Origin: CAZPXZ01 sp965221505
GTDB taxonomy: Bacteria; Pseudomonadota; Alphaproteobacteria; Rhodobacterales; CAZPXZ01
DNA length: 64,000 nt
NCBI GenBank assembly: GCA_965221505.1
Contig: CBDCSI010000001.1
Location: forward strand, 186,001-250,000
Reading direction: 5' to 3'
Of this stretch, positions 9,417 through 18,473 are shown one piece after another. The stretch's first letter is position 1. The number at the start of each line of letters is the position of its first letter. Under the pieces are notes generated by a model that was not told the DNA's origin, ran no database searches, and worked only from the letters and a program-made list of their open reading frames with translations. A program made the position numbers and the translations under genes.

Positions 9417-10849
9417 GCTGCAGTCCTCAATTCCGTAGCGGCGCCGAGTCGCCGGTGAATCGCCTCCGCCGCCTCGCGTCCGTCGCGGATGGCCCAGACC
9501 ACCAGCGACGCCCCGCGGACGACGTCGCCGGCCGCGTAGACGCCCTCCATGCTGGTCTTTCCCGTGCGGACGTCGGCGCGAACCGTGCCCCAGCCGGTCA
9601 GCGCCGGCGCGTGTTCGCCCCACAGTGCCGCGAAGTCTTCCGGATCGAAGCCCAGCGCCTTGACCGCAAGGCCGCATTCGACGTCGAACAGGCCGCCTTC
9701 GACCGGTTCGGGGGCGCGGCGCCCGGTCCGGTCGGGCGGGCCGAGCTGCATCTGCTGGGCGCGAATCGCGGCGACCGAATCGTCCCCGGCGAACGCCTTC
9801 GGCGCCGATAGCCACTCGAAGCGGACGCCCTCTTCCTCCGCGTGGAACACTTCCCGGCGGGATCCGGGCATGTTGCTGCGGTCCCGCCGGTAGAGGCAGC
9901 GGACCGAGGCGGCGCCTTGCCGTACGGCGGTCCGGACGCAGTCCATGGCGGTATCGCCGCCGCCGATCACGGCGACGTGCCGGTCGCGGGCGTCCAGGAC
10001 GCCGCTGTCGAAGGCCGGCACCCGGTCGCCGAGGCCCTTCCGGTTCGAGGCGGTGAGAAAGTCGATCGCCTGCACGATCCCGCCGAGTCCGGAGCCGGGT
10101 CCGCCCAGGTCGCGAGCCTTGTATACGCCGGTAGCGAGGAGAACCGCGGAGTGCCGGGCACGGATCTCGCCGAGGCCGATATCCGTGCCCACGTTACAAT
10201 TCATCCGGAAGTCGACGCCGCCCTCCGCCAGCAGTTCGACGCGGCGCAGCACCGCTTCCTTGTCCAGCTTGAAATTCGGGATTCCGTAAATCAGGAGCCC
10301 GCCGGCGCGGTCGTGGCGGTCGTAGACGACGACCCGGTAGCCCCGGCGCCGGAGCGCGTCGGCCGCCGCCAGTCCGGCCGGGCCGGCGCCGACGATTCCG
10401 ACCGATTCGAGCCGCTCCAGCGGCGGGGCGGGGGGGCGCACCCAGCCCTTTTCCCATGCCGTTTCGGTGATGTAGCGCTCGATGGCGCCGATGGTGACGG
10501 TTCCGTGGCCGGACTGTTCGATGACGCAATTGCCTTCGCACAGCCGGTCCTGCGGGCAGATTCGCCCGCAGATCTCTGGGAAGGTGTTCGTCGCCTGCGA
10601 GAGTTCGTAGGCTTCCTCGAGGCGGTTCTCGGCCGTCAGCTTCAGCCAGTCCGGGATGTTGTTGTGGAGCGGACAATGGGTCTGGCAGGCCGGAACGCCG
10701 CATTGCGAGCAGCGAGCGGCCTGCTCGGCCGCGCGCTCGGCCGCATACTCTCGGTAGATTTCGCCGAAATCCTCGCGACGCGCCTCGGCCGCCCGCTTCT
10801 GCGGCATGGCGCCGGGGGTGTCGACGAAGGCGAGCATTCTTGCGGGCAT
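9413..10849 (-). CDS. gltD: Glutamate synthase (NADPH) small chain
   Basis: 478 residues. The N-terminal cysteine-rich domain (CSQCGVPACQTHCPLHNNI and ICGRICPQDRLCEGNC) binds the 4Fe-4S clusters. An FAD-binding Rossmann motif (VGIVGAGPAGLAAADALR) and an NADPH-binding motif (VAVIGGGDTAMDCVR) follow. It oxidises NADPH and passes electrons to GltB. The start MPARMLAFVDTPG matches the family's usual N-terminus; a longer in-frame start at 10942 would add 31 unconserved residues. It is the first gene of gltD-gltB; a 2-kb gene-free region lies upstream. Confidence 0.96.
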   Translation of the reverse strand: MPARMLAFVDTPGAMPQKRAAEARREDFGEIYREYAAERAAEQAARCSQCGVPACQTHCPLHNNIPDWLKLTAENRLEEAYELSQATNTFPEICGRICPQDRLCEGNCVIEQSGHGTVTIGAIERYITETAWEKGWVRPPAPPLERLESVGIVGAGPAGLAAADALRRRGYRVVVYDRHDRAGGLLIYGIPNFKLDKEAVLRRVELLAEGGVDFRMNCNVGTDIGLGEIRARHSAVLLATGVYKARDLGGPGSGLGGIVQAIDFLTASNRKGLGDRVPAFDSGVLDARDRHVAVIGGGDTAMDCVRTAVRQGAASVRCLYRRDRSNMPGSRREVFHAEEEGVRFEWLSAPKAFAGDDSVAAIRAQQMQLGPPDRTGRRAPEPVEGGLFDVECGLAVKALGFDPEDFAALWGEHAPALTGWGTVRADVRTGKTSMEGVYAAGDVVRGASLVVWAIRDGREAAEAIHRRLGAATELRTAA

Positions 10850-11130
10850 CGAGCTGTCTCCAGGCGGATGGAGGCGAAAGGACCGGGGTCTCGGCACCGA
10901 AGGAACTGGGGGCGGCCATGTTAACCGATCTAGGCTACCCATACAAGACAGTACTATTGCCGTAAAATTCGGATGTCTGCCCGCCGGTCCGAATTGGGTT
11001 TCTGAGTTTCGAAAAAAGTATGGCAGTACCTATGTCATAGTAGCCCGGTCCAGCCTGGTGGCGTTGGCAGTGCGACGACCGACGAGACCGGTCGTATGGA
11101 ATGCGTCCGCGGATTCGCCGGCTTGCGGGT

Positions 11131-12243
11131 ACGAGCGGGGGCGATTCGGACCGCCGGGTCCATGCGCCGAACTGCACGGGACGGGGCGGGTATTGCAGGC
11201 CGGCGGCATCGCTCTGCACAGTCGGAGGGCGATTCCGACGACACTGAGACAGATTCCGGCAACATTGAGACAGCGTTCGTCACCTTCAGCGATATTCGCT
11301 TGCGTTTGCGTCGAACGCTCCGGTCTACCGGGGCCTGGGACCGGGACCGGGGCCGGTTTCGCAGGGAGTCCTCGCAGACCGACGGCCGGCAGCGCGAGCG
11401 ACGGCGATTCGGACTGCCGGGTTCGGGCGCCGAATTGCACGGGACGGGGCGGGTTTTGCAGGCCGGCGGCATCGTTCTGCACGGTCGGAGGGCGATTCCG
11501 ACGGCACTGAGACAGATTCCGGCAACATTGAGACAGCGTTCGTCACCTTCAGCGATATGCGCTTGCGTCTGCGTCGAACGCTGCCGTCTACCGGGACCTG
11601 GGACCGGGACTGGGGCAGGGTTCCCAGGGAGTTATCGTTGACCGACGGTCGGAAGCGAGAGCGGCGGCGATTCGGACTGCCGGGTTCGGGCGCCGAATTG
11701 CACGGGACGGGGCGGGATTTGCAGGCCGGCGGCATCGTTCTGCACGGTCGGAGGGCGATTCCGACGGCACTGAGACAGATTCCGGCAACATTGAGACAGC
11801 GTTCGTCACCTTCAGCGATATGCGCTTGCGTTTACGTCGAACGCTCCGGTCTACCGGGGCCTGGGACCGGGACCGGGGCCGGTTTCGCAGGGAGTCCTCG
11901 CAGACCGACGGCCGGCAGCGCGAGCGGCGGCGATTCGGACTGCCGGGTTCGGGCGCCGAATTGCACGGGACGGGGCGGGATTTGCAGGCCGGCGGCATCG
12001 CTCTGCACGGTCGGAGGGCGATTCCGACGACACTGAGACAGATTCCGGCAATATTGAGACAGCGTTCGTCACCTTCAGCGATATTCGCTTGCGTTTGCGT
12101 CGAACGCTCCGGTCTACCGGGGACCGGGACCGGGACCGGGGCAGGGTTCGCAGGGAGTTGTCGTTGATCGACGGCCGGCAGCGCGAGCGGCAGCGATTCG
12201 TACTGCCGGGTTCAGGCGCCGAATTGCACGGGACGGGGTACGG
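11131..12243. repeat. Tandem array of a 263-bp unit, about 4.2 copies
   Basis: The motif (C/T)TGCACGGGACGGGG recurs at 11172, 11435, 11698, 11961 and 12224, exactly 263 bp apart each time, and the intervening sequence is nearly identical with scattered substitutions and no visible indels. Each unit contains a perfect hairpin GTCGGA-N7-TCCGAC (11221-11239 in the first), a 21-bp-spaced pair of TGAGACAG, and four runs of three or four G with 3-4 nt loops (11330-11352, 11593-11615, 11856-11878, 12119-12141). As 263 is not a multiple of three, a frame cannot be maintained, so the array is probably non-coding. Flanking 10850-11130 holds the gltD upstream region with nothing recognisable. Confidence 0.93.
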
Positions 12244-12898
12244 GTTCGGATTCCGCCCGTGACCGGCAGCAGCGTGTTTGGGGGACCCGATCGGGGAGGT
12301 GGGGGGATTCTTCGACGATCTGCACGACCGCAGCCGAGCGCCGTCCGGCGATCGTTGACTACGGACGGTCGGCCCGACCCCAGTTGCGCAGGCGGGCAGC
12401 CCGTCGCAATTCCGCCGCGTTCGGCCGACCGCGCGGACCGGGAGAGGAGTGTCCGCTGCGTGTCGCCTCGGGGCAGCGAATTTCAGGCAATTCAATCGCG
12501 GTCCGTCAGGTTGGCAATTTCATCTTTTGCTTCGCCCGCCACCCCTGCCGACGGGAGAAAAGGGCGCATTTCACTTCAGCGTATGCGCCGACAGGGACGT
12601 TCCTCGGTTCCAGGTCACTTCGTTGACCGACGACCAAGGAGTCCGCGCTTGATCGTGCGGATGTCAGTGCGCACACTTGTCCAGTTTCGGCGTGTGCCGC
12701 TACCGTGCCCGGCAGATTGAGACCTGATCGGCCGCGACCAAGCGAGCGTCAACACGAAAGGTTCGACGGCCGCATCGACCGCCGTTTCGGTTCGCGGACG
12801 AATGGCTCGTCCATGGACATGTCGAGCCTCGGGTCACAGTCGTCCGCATGTGCGATTCACGCGCCCAAGACAGAGGACCTCTTCAGCGGGGAATTGCA
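12244..12898. other. Gene-free leader region between the repeat array and the AlbA_2 gene
   Basis: 655 bp with no convincing reading frame, RNA or repeat. A G-rich patch lies at about 12280-12307. The promoter of the downstream gene must lie here or in the array, but no clear -35/-10 pair stands out. Confidence 0.5.
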
Positions 12899-14341
12899 AT
12901 GTCTGCAGAACGGGTCGCGAGGGTCGTCGCGGCAGGCGAATCGGAAACGCTCGAGTTCAAGAGCACCACGGGGACGCGTCGAGAGGCGACGCAGACCGTC
13001 TGCGCGATGCTCAATCAGCGAGGCGGTCAGGTCCTGTTTGGTGTGACGCCGGACGGTCGAGTCGCGGGCCAGCAGGTGAGCGACCGCACCGTAGAGGAAC
13101 TGAGCCGCGAGCTCATGAGAATCGATCCGCCCGCCTTCCCGACGATCGAACGGATTTCGGTGGGGGAAGGCCGCGAGGTCGTGGCCGTCACGGTAAGCCG
13201 TGGCCCGGCTGGCCCGTATATGTACCGGGGTAGCGCCTATCGGCGAGCGGGCAACACGACGGTCGTGACGCACGCCGAGGAGTATCGCAGGCTTCTCCTC
13301 GAACGAATGCACAAGGAGCGACGCTGGGAGAACCAACCCGCCGAAGGATGGTCGATCGGCGACCTGGACGAGCGTCAGATTCGCCTCACTGCAGAGGAGG
13401 CCATGCGCAGGGGCCGGCTCGAGGATCCCGGAACCCGCGATACCGGGGAGTTGCTGCGCGGCCTCGGCTTAATCCGGGATGGCGTCTTGTGGCGTGCGGC
13501 AGCGGTACTGTTCGGAAGCGAGGAGCGCCTGCGGTTCGACATGCCTCAGTGTCTGCTTCGCGTTGCCCGAATCAGGGGCGTTGCCCGGATGGAGTTTCTC
13601 GATAACCGTCAGTTCCGCGGCAACGCGTTCGTTCTGCTCAGCGCCGCCGAACGCTTCCTGCGCGACAGTCTGCCGATCGCCGGGAGGTTCGAGTCGGGTC
13701 GAATGGATCGGATCGACGAACCGCTCGTTCCGCCGTTGGCGACGCGCGAGGCGCTGGTCAATGCGCTGTGTCATCGAGACTACTCCGTTGGCGGCGGAAG
13801 TATCGGTGTGGCGCTATACGACGACCGCCTGGAGGTCACTTCGACGGGTAACCTGCCGTTCGGGCTCACGCCCGAGAAGCTGTTCGTGCCGCACGAGTCA
13901 CTTCCCTGGAACCCGATAATCGCCGAAACGTTCTATCGGCGCGGCGTCATCGAGCGTTGGGGTAGCGGTACGCTGAAGATGGCGGCGACAGCCGTCGAGG
14001 CCGGTCTGCCGCGACCGGAAATCGTAGATGACGAGACTTGCGTGACGGTGCGATTTCGTCATCGCGGGTTCTTCGCTACGCATACCGGAACGATGCGCTC
14101 GACGGGTCGTGCCGTAATCGAGCGGCGGGACTTGAACGAGCAGCTGCGGGGGATCGTAGACTTGCTGGGCCGGGCCGGGCGCCCGCTCTCGCTCCGCGAG
14201 GTCCATCAGGGATTGCCCGCACGCCTGACAGTCCGCCAGGTTCAGCGGACGCTTGCCCGCTTGCGGGACCTTGGCCTCGTAGCTGCCTCCGGTCGTGGCG
14301 CGTCGGCCCGTTGGAGCCTGAGTCGAGCTACCGCGCTCTAA
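12899..14341 (+). CDS. AlbA_2 (Schlafen-type) and HATPase_c_4 domain protein, RecG-like regulator family
   Basis: 480 residues. Residues ~1-130 form an AlbA_2 domain (ESETLEFKSTTG, LNQRGGQVLFGV, AYRRAGNTT). A GHKL-type ATPase module follows (about residues 270-370: LATREALVNALCHRDYSVGG, EVTSTGNLPFGLTPEKL, WGSGTLKM), and a winged helix closes the protein (REVHQGLPARLTVRQVQRTL). These proteins are often misnamed RecG helicases but lack helicase motifs; they are thought to be nucleic-acid-binding regulators and some occur in toxin-antitoxin or defence settings. The ATG at 12899 is preceded by CAGCGGGGA; an upstream in-frame start at 12848 is less likely. It stands alone beside the 263-bp repeat array. 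Confidence 0.85.
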   Translation: MSAERVARVVAAGESETLEFKSTTGTRREATQTVCAMLNQRGGQVLFGVTPDGRVAGQQVSDRTVEELSRELMRIDPPAFPTIERISVGEGREVVAVTVSRGPAGPYMYRGSAYRRAGNTTVVTHAEEYRRLLLERMHKERRWENQPAEGWSIGDLDERQIRLTAEEAMRRGRLEDPGTRDTGELLRGLGLIRDGVLWRAAAVLFGSEERLRFDMPQCLLRVARIRGVARMEFLDNRQFRGNAFVLLSAAERFLRDSLPIAGRFESGRMDRIDEPLVPPLATREALVNALCHRDYSVGGGSIGVALYDDRLEVTSTGNLPFGLTPEKLFVPHESLPWNPIIAETFYRRGVIERWGSGTLKMAATAVEAGLPRPEIVDDETCVTVRFRHRGFFATHTGTMRSTGRAVIERRDLNEQLRGIVDLLGRAGRPLSLREVHQGLPARLTVRQVQRTLARLRDLGLVAASGRGASARWSLSRATAL

Positions 14342-14580
14342 AGGTAGACTGCCATTCGGAGGGGCGCCCCGGTTGGCGGAGTCTTGCGCGCAGGGATTCC
14401 TGCGGGTCGACAAAGTCCTCTGCGTCTGTCGATACGGGGACATGAGCGTCCGAGCAGGTGCCTGTAGCGCGGATTCGCCGCAGGACCGCTGGCGCCAGCG
14501 TTCCCCTCGCAGGTCCGGCGGCCGGGGGCGGTCGAGGTCCACGCATCCCGAGGGGTCACGCAGGCAAGGGAGGGAGCGTC

Positions 14581-15384
14581 ATTCCGGTAGAACAGCTCGT
14601 CTTCCTTGCGCTGGTGCAGGGTCTGACCGAATTCGCGCCGGTGAGTTCCTCGGCGCATCTCGCGCTGACGCCGCTCCTCTTCGGCGGGGCGGATCAGGGT
14701 CTCCTGGTCGACGTCGCGGCGCATGCAGGCACGCTTCTGGCGGTGATGGCGTATTTCCACGGCGAAATGCGGCGAATGGTTCGGGGAGGCGGACTGCTCG
14801 TCGTCGGACGGTGGCGGGAGCCGGACGCGCGCCTCGCCGCTCTTCTCCTGGTCGGCACGGTGCCGGCCGTTGCGGTCGGCTTCCTGATCTGGATATTGGG
14901 CCTCGCGGAAGCGTTTCGCAGCGTGGAGGCCATCGCTGCGTTCACCGTTCTCTTCGCGGTCGCTCTCTATTGGGCCGACCGGCGGGGCGGCCGGGACAGG
15001 CAATTTGCGGATTTCCGACTTCGGGACGCGCTCTGGGTCGGCGTGGCGCAAGTGCTGGCGTTTCTGCCCGGCGCAAGCCGGGCCGGCGTCGCGATTACGG
15101 CGGGAAGGGCCCTCGGGTTCGATCGCGTCGCCGCGGCCCGCTTCGCCTTCCTGCTCGCCGTTCCGACGATCGGCGCGGCCGCGACGCTGGGCGCGATCGA
15201 GGTCGTTCGCTCGGGCGAGGAATGGTTGCAATGGTCGGCCGCCTGGGTCGCGATCCTGGCCTTCGCATCGGCGCTCTGCGCTCTCTGGGTTCTGATGCGT
15301 TTCCTGCGCCGCTGGAGCCTGATGCCGTTCGTGATTTACCGCATCGCGCTCGGGGCGGGACTGCTGCTCTACGCCTGGTCCTGA
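14581..15384 (+). CDS. uppP: Undecaprenyl-diphosphatase, apparent ATT start
   Basis: 268 residues if started at ATT 14581. Both UppP/BacA signatures are present: LVQGLTEFAPVSSSAHL at the N-terminus and FLPGASRAGVAITAGR around residue 165, with about seven membrane segments. It dephosphorylates undecaprenyl pyrophosphate to recycle the lipid carrier for peptidoglycan and LPS. No ATG, GTG or TTG lies in frame between 14458 and the conserved N-terminus, whereas AAGGGAGGG sits 5-7 nt before ATT. The alternative ATG at 14458 would add 41 low-complexity residues. The start is the uncertain part, not the function. Confidence 0.88.
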   Translation: MPVEQLVFLALVQGLTEFAPVSSSAHLALTPLLFGGADQGLLVDVAAHAGTLLAVMAYFHGEMRRMVRGGGLLVVGRWREPDARLAALLLVGTVPAVAVGFLIWILGLAEAFRSVEAIAAFTVLFAVALYWADRRGGRDRQFADFRLRDALWVGVAQVLAFLPGASRAGVAITAGRALGFDRVAAARFAFLLAVPTIGAAATLGAIEVVRSGEEWLQWSAAWVAILAFASALCALWVLMRFLRRWSLMPFVIYRIALGAGLLLYAWS

Positions 15385-15415
15385 CCTCACCGGCCGGACC
15401 CCGTTCGCCACGCGA

Positions 15416-16357
15416 CTATCGGCGTCCGGTCAGCTTCCAGTACTGTCCGCCCGGGCGGAAGGGTTCGAGATAGGTCGCGATGACGCCTTCTACCGCGACC
15501 GGTGCGATGCCCAATTCCTCGAGTCCGCGCGCTCCAGGCGCGACGACCGAGTCGCGGGTCAGCAATTCCACCTGGTCCGGCGTGATCGGCGCGTTGGGCA
15601 ACAGGGAGGCGACGGCGGCCATGGGGCGGGCAATTCCGAACGGAATCGGCAGCACGGCGCGCCGGCGGTGGATTACCCGAAGCATGATCTGCATGAGTTC
15701 TCGAAAGGTGAGAACCTGCGGCCCGCCGAGTTCGTAGACCCCCTTCGCGTCGGCCCGCGACACGGCCCGAAAGATCGCCTCGGCCACGTCGTCCACGTGA
15801 ACGGGCTGAAATCGGGTTTCCGCGCCGACGAGGGGAATCGCCGGCGCGATCGCCGCCATGCGGGCGAATCGCACAAAGAACTGGTCCCCTTCCCCGAATA
15901 CGACGGAGGGTCGAAGTATCGCCGCCTCGGGAAACGATTCGGCGACCCGGCGTTCGCCCTCCGCCTTCGACCGCGCATAGCGCGAAGCCGATTCCGGGTC
16001 GGCGCCGATGGCGGAGACGTGAACCAGGCGCGAGACGCCGAGTTCGGCCGCCAGGCGAGCGATTTCGCCGGCTCCCTCGGCCTGGACGGCGGCGAATCGC
16101 TGCTTGCCGCGCTCCTGCAGGATGCCGACCAGGTTGACCACCGCATCCGCGCCCTCGATCGCGCGGCGCAGCGAAGGCGCGTGCCGCACGTTGCAGGCGA
16201 CCGGTTCCACCTGCCCGACGTCTCCCCAGACCCGAACGTCTCCGGCAAGGTCGGGATTGCGGGTTCCGACCCGTATGCGCCATCCGCTGCGCACGAAGCG
16301 GGGCGCTACGCGACGGCCAATGAAGCCGTGGCCTCCGATCAGAGCGAGGATCGGCAT
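15416..16357 (-). CDS. Complex I NDUFA9-like NAD(P)-binding protein (extended SDR)
   Basis: 313 residues. An N-terminal Rossmann motif GGHGFIGRRVAPRFVRSGW is followed by VVNLVGILQERGKQRF and LVHVSAIGADPESASRYARSKAEGE, where the usual SDR Tyr-x3-Lys appears as YARSK. The pattern matches bacterial relatives of NDUFA9, an accessory subunit of respiratory complex I, which bind NAD(P)H and may act on membrane lipids or quinones. It is convergent with uppP, 31 bp away, and transcribed alone from a long gene-free region. The exact reaction is not established for the bacterial family. Confidence 0.85.
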   Translation of the reverse strand: MPILALIGGHGFIGRRVAPRFVRSGWRIRVGTRNPDLAGDVRVWGDVGQVEPVACNVRHAPSLRRAIEGADAVVNLVGILQERGKQRFAAVQAEGAGEIARLAAELGVSRLVHVSAIGADPESASRYARSKAEGERRVAESFPEAAILRPSVVFGEGDQFFVRFARMAAIAPAIPLVGAETRFQPVHVDDVAEAIFRAVSRADAKGVYELGGPQVLTFRELMQIMLRVIHRRRAVLPIPFGIARPMAAVASLLPNAPITPDQVELLTRDSVVAPGARGLEELGIAPVAVEGVIATYLEPFRPGGQYWKLTGRR

Positions 16358-17762
16358 TCGACTTGTTCCGGAATTGCTGGGTCCGCACCTGCGGGGCTTG
16401 CCGCATCCTACCGCAGGGCAACGCTTCCGCAAGCGGTTTCGGGAGGGTTCCGACGTGCGGCGGCGCAACGGGAAGAGGAATCGTTCCAGGAATTGCGGGT
16501 CCGCGCCGCTTCGAACTCGAGGCATGAATTCGGCCGCCCCGGGGGCCAGTCGCCGTGCGGAACCGTTCTCTCCCGCGCCTACACTTTTTGGTCTGTCGCC
16601 ATGGATCGCCGCAAGGGACTCCAGCGCGATCAGGCACACCACCCGTCTGGCGACGCAGCGACCGGACACTCGCATGCGCTGGCGCAGGGTCCGCTCCCGC
16701 GCGTCCGATGCCGGCGCACCCGATACTCCTGACCAGGTTGACGGCGTCTCGGAACCGGCGCGCTTTAGAGATTCTGCGAAGCGCCCAGTTCCCGAATCTC
16801 TCGTCCTGCCGACCGGAACGGCGCGGCCAGCCCCATGTCGCTGCAACCGCACGGCGGGCACGTCCCAAGGCGGGAAGCTCGATCCGAGACCGTGCGCCGA
16901 GAGCGGCGGTCGCCGGGGACGAGACCGTCGACACTGGCCTCGGTCTGGGCGTCCCGACAGAGGAGGCTCGGCGCGAGGATCGCCGGATTGACGGCGGGGA
17001 GTCGACGGCCTTCGAATTGCCGGGCCCGAATGCGTGACTCGGCCGACCGTTTCTCGAGTCGCACGGAATGCCATGCGAGGGCAATGATCGTCAACGAGAT
17101 CGCTAATCCGGCGGACACGGGATCGCAGCCCGTCCCGGATTCCGGTTGCGGCAGAATCCCGCCGCCGCACCGATTCGAGGCCGGGTTCGCAATTTGGGGG
17201 CGTCGAGACACGGACGGCCCGGCCGCAGGACCCTTTGCGTCCGTGCGTCATGTGCGACGACGCGCGCCCGGGTCTCGGGAAGCGCTCAAGGGGCATCCGT
17301 CTGCGCCGTCCGGATCCGTGCCGCGACTCCTACCGAAACCTCTCGCTCGGAGGAGTTCCGGAGATTCTCTCGGCCTGGACTCGGCAAGGCCTGGCCGGAG
17401 ATCCAGCCTCCCTTCCGTGAAGGAGTCGACGCAGGGGACCGTTGGCGGTAGCGTTGCCCGCCGGCCCCCGAATCGTGCGACCCGCAGCCGGAGAAATCAT
17501 GAGCCGAATCGCTGCCCCTGTCGTTTCTCGCATGATTCGCACGGTGGCTGGGCATGCACGCGCGTCCCGTGCGTCGCGACCAGCGAGCCCCCTCGGGGCA
17601 TCGGTCGCGCGCACGACCTGAAGCGTTCGCTCAGGCAGCCGCACGACAGGCGCCCCGGGGGGTGCGCTCGTAGCGATCCCGAATACTCGTTGCGGCACCG
17701 TCGTTCCTGACGGCCGCCGAGTCTTCGGCGGATCGAACGCTCAACTACATTCCTTCGCCGAC
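16358..17762. other. Gene-free region, about 1.4 kb
   Basis: No frame on either strand shows a recognisable domain or coding-like composition. Two imperfect copies of GGAATTGC(T/G)GGGTCCGC occur at about 16372 and 16490. A possible single membrane segment in a minus-strand frame near 17100-17150 is not supported by anything else. Promoters for the NDUFA9-like gene and for the coiled-coil gene should lie at the two ends. Confidence 0.5.
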
Positions 17763-17790
17763 TTGCGCGCCTGCCGCGATCGGCTAGAAT
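17763..17790 (+). promoter_or_regulatory. Sigma-70-like promoter of the coiled-coil gene
   Basis: TTGCGC at 17763-17768 and TAGAAT at 17785-17790 are separated by 16 bp and lie 20 bp before the ATG at 17811. The -10 matches five of six consensus bases. Its orientation supports the plus-strand reading of the gene. Confidence 0.5.
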
Positions 17791-17810
17791 GCCACTGAAG
17801 ACGGTAACCG

Positions 17811-18275
17811 ATGGCAAACCAAAATACCGATACCCCCCGCCCGACAAGCCTGCTGGGCCTCGGCAGAGACACGATCGCAATTCTCGTCGGATTGGCCAGC
17901 ATCGTAGCGATGATGTACTTGGATATCTCTCGTTCCAGAGTGCTGGAGGCCAACCTGCGCGAGGACATTGCCCTTCTCCGCGCCGATATGAGAGAGGACA
18001 CGAACAGCCTTCGCGAAGACATTTCCAACCTGGAGAACAGCCTTCGCTCTGATATGACGGACATGGAAGAACGCCTTCGCTCTGAGATGACGGACATGGA
18101 AGAACGCCTCCGCTCTGAGATTACGGCAAACACGAACGATCTCCGCGCGGAGATGGCGGAGAGCAGACGAATCTTTCTGGACCGGCTCGTCGAGCAGGAA
18201 GGGCGAATCGCGCGTGTCGAGACGTTGCACGAAGAACCGAATCCGCACTCGCACGGCGACGTTGTCCCCCGCTGA
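17811..18275 (+). CDS. Membrane-anchored coiled-coil protein with 11-residue repeats
   Basis: 154 residues of unknown function. Residues ~19-39 form one hydrophobic segment (DTIAILVGLASIVAMMYLDI); after it the chain reads in consecutive 11-residue units such as LREDIALLRAD, MREDTNSLRED, ISNLENSLRSD, MTDMEERLRSE (twice) and ITANTNDLRAE. This hendecad pattern implies a long right-handed coiled coil on one side of the membrane. The twin units are also a 33-bp direct repeat in the DNA, so repeat number may vary. A plausible promoter lies just upstream. The opposite strand is also open but has no such pattern. It could be a structural or tethering protein; no function is assigned. Confidence 0.75.
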   Translation: MANQNTDTPRPTSLLGLGRDTIAILVGLASIVAMMYLDISRSRVLEANLREDIALLRADMREDTNSLREDISNLENSLRSDMTDMEERLRSEMTDMEERLRSEITANTNDLRAEMAESRRIFLDRLVEQEGRIARVETLHEEPNPHSHGDVVPR

Positions 18276-18424
18276 CCCGGCGGGTGTCCCTGCGCCTCGG
18301 GCCTCCGCCCGCAACCCGGGAATAGGTCCGAGTGCGCAGGAGGGTCGCTTGCCGTGCGGACGGATGCCGGTTGCGCCCGGCTGATCCCCGGTTTCGGAAG
18401 GACGCAAGTCCTGCGCGGCGATTC

Positions 18425-18453
18425 TTGACAGGGCGCGACATTCGGGCTACTGA
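18425..18453 (+). promoter_or_regulatory. Promoter of tRNA-Leu
   Basis: A perfect -35 TTGACA (18425-18430) is followed after 17 bp by TACTGA (18448-18453), 20 bp before the tRNA. The -10 is weak, but spacing and position fit. Confidence 0.55.
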
Positions 18454-18473
18454 AAGGGCCTGCGGTTCGGATC

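Noticed and set aside
4971..9458. A plus-strand open frame of almost 1500 codons
   Set aside because: It lies exactly antisense to gltB, whose domains and active-site motifs are unambiguous; long antisense frames are expected at this GC content.
11131..12243. The regularly spaced repeats as a CRISPR array, or the open frames in them as a repeat protein
   Set aside because: The whole 263-bp unit is repeated, with no unique spacers and no cas genes. The period is not divisible by three, so each unit is read in a different frame and the frames on both strands are incidental.
12899..14341. Annotation as a RecG helicase
   Set aside because: No Walker or helicase motifs are present; the RecG label for such AlbA_2/HATPase proteins is a common database misnomer.
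16765..17211. Minus-strand frame with a single hydrophobic segment
   Set aside because: No ribosome binding site, no domain and a composition like surrounding non-coding DNA; one hydrophobic run is not enough.
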